Below, piece by piece: positions 59,420 to 64,000 of a stretch of 64,000 bases of DNA. Positions within the stretch are counted from its first letter, which is position 1. Every line of letters starts with the position of its first letter. Both the position numbers and the translations under genes were made by a program. The notes beneath the pieces were generated by a model, which ran no database searches, was not told where the DNA came from, and saw nothing but the letters and a program-made list of their open reading frames with translations. This DNA is from Chinchilla lanigera (taxonomy: Eukaryota; Chordata; Mammalia; Rodentia; Chinchillidae): assembly GCF_000276665.1 (NCBI RefSeq), contig NW_004955459.1:14359796-14423795 (forward strand), in the 5' to 3' direction.

Positions 59420-60770
59420 TGGCCTTTAGTTTAGGGACAGAAGACCTTGTATTTTCAGAATCTGGAATTTAGGGTGTTCACTTGGCAACTAAAAGCAATT
59501 TATCTAGATTGACAAGGGAAAATGGGATCTTAAATCTAACTGTATTAATAAAGCAAAAATGCATTCTGAATTTCAAAAGCAGAGCTGCCAGCAACTGCTT
59601 TTGTGACAACAGCAAAAGGACAACTGCCTTCATGAGAGACAGAGACAGTTCTTTCTCACCACACACTTGGTAGGAACTTGGAAAGGGCAAATTCAACAAG
59701 AACAAGAACAGAGCACCATGGGCCTTATTCTATCTTTGTTGCAAAATGAACAGCATATCCTGTATTTGTATTAACTCTGTGAGACACAGGCGCTCACAAA
59801 CACCACAGAGGGAGGGAGGAGGTGTTAGAAAACAGTGTAACTATACATTTCCTTGGGTCTCTCAGTGACCAGAGAGGAGTCCAAGTCCACTTTCCCAAAG
59901 GTCCACCAAATTACAATAAGGGTAAGTAGCTCGGTGCAAAGGAGAATAAAGGAAGCAAAAACACACCTCCAGATCAGAACGGACTCCAGAAATCTTAGAA
60001 AACATAAAGAAAGCAACGCAAGGAATTAAGAAACTGCAGGCTTCTCGGCTTCCTATGTGTATGGTGAGGACAGAGAGGCGTGACTGTGAATATCTTCCTT
60101 CTATTTTTACTGTGTTATCCAATTTGACATGCCATTATAATATCCAGCTCTGTTAGAAAATGATTGGAAACATGGTTTTCTATAAGTTTCCCTGTGACAT
60201 GACAGTTCTATAAATTGTACTGTTGATGTATTTGAAAACAACCCAAGGTGAAAGCAATTATTGTTCTTAATTGGTATTACCAAAGAGGTTTTATAGGTTC
60301 CCATATGGAAATAATCTAACCCATGTCAAAAATGAAGATGGCCAGAATTCTAGCAACAGAGATAAACTCCTTTGGATCAACCTTGTGCCCTGCAATAGTA
60401 CATTTCTGTCACATGAGTATACTTGAGAAGGTTATACAATAATCATTCATTAGGGGAATCATCACAAAAGAAAGAATTTGACCAAGGAAAAAGGGAAGAG
60501 AAGTTTAAGAGAAGAATAAGCAAAGAAATTTTTTGAAAGTTTCCTGAATCCCGAAGTAAGGCATTGAGAGCAGGTGTTGCTCTTATAAACAGAGAGAAAT
60601 TGAATAAATTACATCATTTCTTTGAACCTTGAACTTTATCTGTAAAGTAATGTTAGATAAGAGACTCAGAAAGAAATAAGTACAAAGCCAAGTAGTGGTA
60701 AATTATCAAGCTAATCCTCACTGTAGGAGGTTCTTGATTCCAGTAAGACGGGAAAGGAACCTATTTTACC
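59420..60770. other. Unassigned noncoding DNA
   Basis: No gene or repeat identified. Confidence 0.45.
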
Positions 60771-60774
60771 TTGA

Positions 60775-60965
60775 CAGGCTGTACTAGGGGTTAAACTCAG
60801 CTTCCTCCTACTGAGCTACATTCCCAGCCCCATCCCTTTTATTATATTGAGGCAGGATCTCTCTAAATCTTTACATAGCCCAGTGTGGGCTTACACTTGC
60901 TGTCCTCCTGCCTCAGTCTCCCAGAGTGCTGGTGTTACAAGCCTGCACCACCACACTGAGCTCAG
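60775..60965 (-). repeat. B1-dID dimeric SINE
   Basis: On the plus strand the ID half reads GGTTAAACTCAGCTTCCTCC, TACTGAGCTACATTCCCAGC, and the B1 half reads TTGAGGCAGGATCTCTCTAA, TTGCTGTCCTCCTGCCTCAG, TCTCCCAGAGTGCTGGTGTT, ACAAGCCTGCACCACCACAC. Both are antisense, in the order expected of the dimer. Confidence 0.87.
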
Positions 60966-60969
60966 AGAG

Positions 60970-62230
60970 TATCCTTATATATCTCAAGATCTGTCATCTG
61001 CTCCTGACTTCATCGATGGCCCACAGGCATTAACTCCCCTGCTTCTCTGGGCTTGGCAAGAATAAGTGTAGGTCATTTCCTCTGAGAAGCAGGTCCTCCA
61101 GGGAGGCACAAGAGGAGAAAGAGATGCTACCAGTTTGTAGCTGAATGTGACTAATGAAAATCTGAGGGCAACTGGTCACTACAGCAATGTCAGAGTGAAG
61201 AGGTGGGATTAGAGAGGATTTTGGGTATCATAAACAATATCCAAATGCACATATTTTATGGGTACGTGTGTAGTTATTTAATATCTGTGCCCTGTCTGTC
61301 CCTATGAATTCCACAGGCTTTGTTGCTTATGTCATACCTGATCTGGACCATGTGACAAGTTTAGTATTTGTTAAATAAAGTATAAGGCAGAGTTGTCTTT
61401 GTACTCTAGTATTTGTTTTTGCATTTTAGTTCTGAAATACTTATTTCTGGTATCAATGGTTTGCATTTTATTATCGGTTTTCACTTTCCTTCTCTTTAAG
61501 CACCTTCTCTTATCCAATTAACTTTGTTTTTACTACTTTGCTTTGATGCAGTTTTGCATTTCCAATAACCAAGGTAAGGGTTTTTTTAAAATCTTGTTTA
61601 CTTTTACATGCTTTAATTTAGCTTTTACATCCTGTCATTACAGTTCTTTAAATTCCGACTAAACTAGCTTTTAATTTTAATGATTTTTCTCAGAGATCCT
61701 TTCTGTTCCATCTCTGCATTTTAATTTTCCTTGTAAAGAAGATGGTTTATGGTTCTGTGTTAGCCCATGTTGTCCATGCTATCTCATTTGATCATTGTAT
61801 CAGAACAAGTGGTGGAAATGATAGGGAAAATCTGCACTTGTTCCCCCTCTGTGACCAGAATTCTGTGTATTTTCAGCCTGAAGTCTGCCGGTCCTCACCC
61901 AGCGGTCTCTCTACCACTCTATGTGGGCTGCATTGTGTGAAATTACTGGAACAAGCTAATTTGGAACCACTGAAATTATTTTCAAGCAAAGCTGGGATAT
62001 GTTAACACTTATTTTAAGAATGCAGTTAACATAAAATGCTACTAACGTCGCTACTCAATTACTTCTTTTTGATAATCCATTTACTAGAGCTCTGAATGCT
62101 CTAAATCTGTAAATGTGACAATAAAACAAGAGGAGGAGTTAAAATGGTCTGGATAACTACTCAATTGGCCATTTAATTTTCTTGTCCATTCAAAAGTAGT
62201 CAGTTTAACTCTTATTTTTGTCCTCTAGTG
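60970..62230. other. Unassigned noncoding DNA
   Basis: No gene or repeat identified. The 87-codon frame at 61742-62005 has no family features. Confidence 0.45.
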
Positions 62231-62237
62231 AAATGAG

Positions 62238-62349
62238 TGCCTTTAAATTCTTTTTTTTCTGGTACCGGGAATCGAACTCATGACCTTGCACTTGCCAGGC
62301 AGGCGCTGTGATGCTGAGCTAAATCCCCAGTGCCTTGCCTTTAAATTTT
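62238..62349 (-). repeat. Young ID-like SINE with 12-bp target duplication
   Basis: The body (about 62250-62335) has minus-strand CTGGGGATTTAGCTCAGCAT, CACAGCGCC, GAGTTCGATTCCCGGTACC and a short A tail. TGCCTTTAAATT at 62238-62249 and 62336-62347 is identical. Confidence 0.93.
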
Positions 62350-62380
62350 AGACACCAATATTCTAACTCTATAAGGTGCT

Positions 62381-62381
62381 T

Positions 62382-62420
<39 letters not shown>

Positions 62421-62429
62421 CTCTCTCTA
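62381..62429. repeat. (CT)n microsatellite
   Basis: A CT run of over 35 bp has one CATT interruption. Confidence 0.95.
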
Positions 62430-62659
62430 TTTTTGTGTGAGAACCAATTTTAGATATAAATAATCATAGCTGTTTGGGTGTGTATGTGTGTATATTTTTC
62501 TCCCCATGGTCTGCATTCAAAATAAAAATGTGTCATTTCTTAACTCTGTGCCCTTTAGCATATTATTTATCTTAATCTTTCTATCTACTCTTTATAAATA
62601 ATTTTCTTGATAAGTGTGAAGTTTCTGAAGAAAATGTGCAACACACAATTGTGATTTAG

Positions 62660-62842
62660 TACACTGAGACTCAGCTTCATGAGCTATGAAGAACTGAGCA
62701 ACTTTGGGAAAATCATAAAATCTCCCAGTTCTTTAATTTCTTCAGTTATGAACCAGAGTAATACTTGTTACTGGCCATTTGTAGTTATTCTAAAGACAAA
62801 ACAAGATGATGCATTTGTGAAAAAGGTTTAAAGAGTAAAAAG
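62660..62842 (+). repeat. MIR
   Basis: The MIR order is visible: GAACTGAGCAACTTTGGGAA, AATCATAAAATCTCCCAGTT, CTTTAATTTCTTCAGTTATG, then GAGTAATACTTGTTACTGGC and AAGATGATGCATTTGTGAAA. Confidence 0.72.
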
Positions 62843-62887
62843 CACAATACAAAATGTACATTTCCTACAAAAACACAAAGTGCATGG

Positions 62888-63008
62888 TGTTGTTGTTGTT
62901 GCTGTTGTTGTTTCTGAGACAGGGCCTTGCTGTGTAGTTCAGGCTTGTCTTAAACTCACAGGAGTCCTCCTTCCTCAGCCTCTCGAGTGCTGGAATTAGT
63001 GCCTACAT
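62888..63008 (-). repeat. B1-like SINE with (TTG)n tail
   Basis: The plus strand has TTGTTGTTGTTGCTGTTG, then TCTGAGACAGGGCCTTGCTG, TGTAGTTCAGGCTTGTCTTA, AACTCACAGGAGTCCTCCTT and CCTCAGCCTCTCGAGTGCTG, the antisense B1 body. The TTG run is the altered A-rich tail. Confidence 0.88.
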
Positions 63009-63334
63009 TTTCATTAAGAAAGTGTTGAGTCAAAATTGTGAAAAATGTGGAAGACGTAAGTAAGAGGGAAATGTGAACAGCTCTGGAGTCCCTTTCTTTA
63101 ACCCCTTTAGCAGCTGAGGATGTAGTGGATGCTGTGACCTGACAGAATTCAGTGGAAGATCAGACAGATACCCAAGGCTGAGGTCATGATCTTGGCCCTT
63201 TAAAACTTATCTCCCCACTACATACACACACACACACCAGGTTTCCTATTATAGTTTATTCAAATAGCCCTCACATAGCCATGTTTTAAGGACCTAGTTA
63301 CTAATTTGTTTCTTTAGGCAGTCCCAGAGCCTTT

Positions 63335-63585
63335 AAGAGGTGGTTCTTAGTGAGAAGGCAATAAGAAGACCTGGACCCTCCATTCTCTTGCTTTAGCTTT
63401 CCTGTCCATAAAATCAGTGATTTTACTCCACTCTGGACTGCTTACCTCTATGCACTGAGCTGGGTGCAAAACTGGGGCAGAGCACTGACTACTGGAGGAA
63501 CTCTCCAAAACTATGAGCTAAATCAAATCTCTTGTCTTTATAAGTTGATTACCTCTAATATTTTTATAGTGAGGAAAGGATGACT
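63335..63585 (+). repeat. MaLR LTR (MT/ORR1-like), 3' part
   Basis: The segment reads TAAGAGGTGGTTCTTAGTGA, a CTTTAGCTTTCCTGTCCATA segment, ACTATGAGCTAAATCAAATC, TCTTGTCTTTATAAGTTGAT and TTATAGTGAGGAAAGGATGA. These are the usual landmarks of the 3' half of MaLR LTRs. Confidence 0.6.
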
Positions 63586-63745
63586 TGCTTCTCCCCCCCA
63601 TTACATATTTACCCAGACACAATTCTTCTTCCTTCCCACATCTGCACCTATATACACTGCCACAGCAATGGAGTCTTTTCTACTAGGAAGGTTTGCACAG
63701 CATGTCAAATTCTACTGGCTCCAGCATATCTCTATGGTGTATCTC

Positions 63746-63860
63746 CATCTCTCTCTCTCTCCCTGTCTCTGTCTTTCTGTGTCTGTCTCTATGCCTCTCT
63801 CTCCCTCTGTCTCCCTCTCTCTCTCTCCCTCTGTCTCTCTCTCTTTCTCCTTTCTCTCCT
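63746..63860. repeat. (TCTCTG/TCTCCC)n polypyrimidine tract
   Basis: Over 110 bp of CTCTCT, CTGTCTCT and CTCCCTCT words, nearly all pyrimidine. The overlapping frames are artefacts. Confidence 0.93.
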
Positions 63861-64000
63861 TTTGTTAACTAGACCTTAGATACTTAGATATAAAGTCTTT
63901 GTGGGTTTCACTCACTTAGTTTCACACTGATAGTAGTCTGGCTTTCTCCACTGCTCACCCAAGAAAGAGGGAGAAAAGATTTCAACACAATAAGGAATTC

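Overview
The window is mammalian nuclear DNA, most likely from a rodent outside the mouse/rat/hamster group. It is AT-rich and interspersed with retroposons. It carries tRNA-derived ID-like SINEs whose 3' part ends in GGTACCGG, B1-plus-ID dimeric SINEs (B1-dID type), rodent-style MaLR (ORR1/MT-like) LTRs, L1 copies, and ancient mammalian repeats (MIR, MER5A-like and an hAT transposon). I cannot name the species from this window. The SINE 3' end should identify the family (beaver, geomyoid or another non-murid lineage) by library search.

No functional protein-coding gene, rRNA or true tRNA gene was found. Every reading frame over 60 codons that I could interpret lies in a repeat or looks like chance. 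The only frames with recognisable protein similarity come from mobile elements: the C-terminal part of an L1 ORF2 protein (31817-32830, minus), a broken Buster/ZBED-type hAT transposase (53804-55800, plus), and small L1 or possible mariner relics. The window is best read as intergenic or deep intronic DNA.

Layout. 1-8.6 kb: mostly unassigned, with L2-like, mariner-like, SINE and MIR pieces and one assembly gap. 8.66-10.6 kb: an L1 whose 5' part is inverted, itself hit by a SINE and by a 34-nt L1 insertion. 10.6-19.9 kb: mostly unassigned, with MIR and ID-like relics. 19.9-23.4 kb: B1-dID dimers, an LTR and a GC-richer block. 23.4-29.2 kb: MIR, MER5A, a young SINE and an LTR. 29.2-30.6 kb: a GAAA expansion with an assembly gap, then a block of nested tandem duplications. 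31.0-33.6 kb: a three-layer nest, with a young L1 inside an MLT1-like LTR inside an old L1. 39.3-42.2 kb: an old L1 in minus orientation interrupted by an interstitial telomeric repeat. 43.4-49.4 kb: a run of young minus-strand SINEs followed by two LTRs. 52.2-56.6 kb: a SINE, MER5A, a near-complete hAT transposon with degenerate terminal repeats and target duplication, then an old L1. 57.6-64 kb: pyrimidine microsatellites, SINEs, MIR and an LTR.

No novel system was found. The points most worth checking are the near-complete hAT copy, the ultrashort L1 insertion, the telomeric repeat inside L1-derived DNA, the unassigned tandem block at 29.87-30.43 kb, and the strand bias of the young SINEs. 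All family names come from reading and remembered consensus features, not from a database search.
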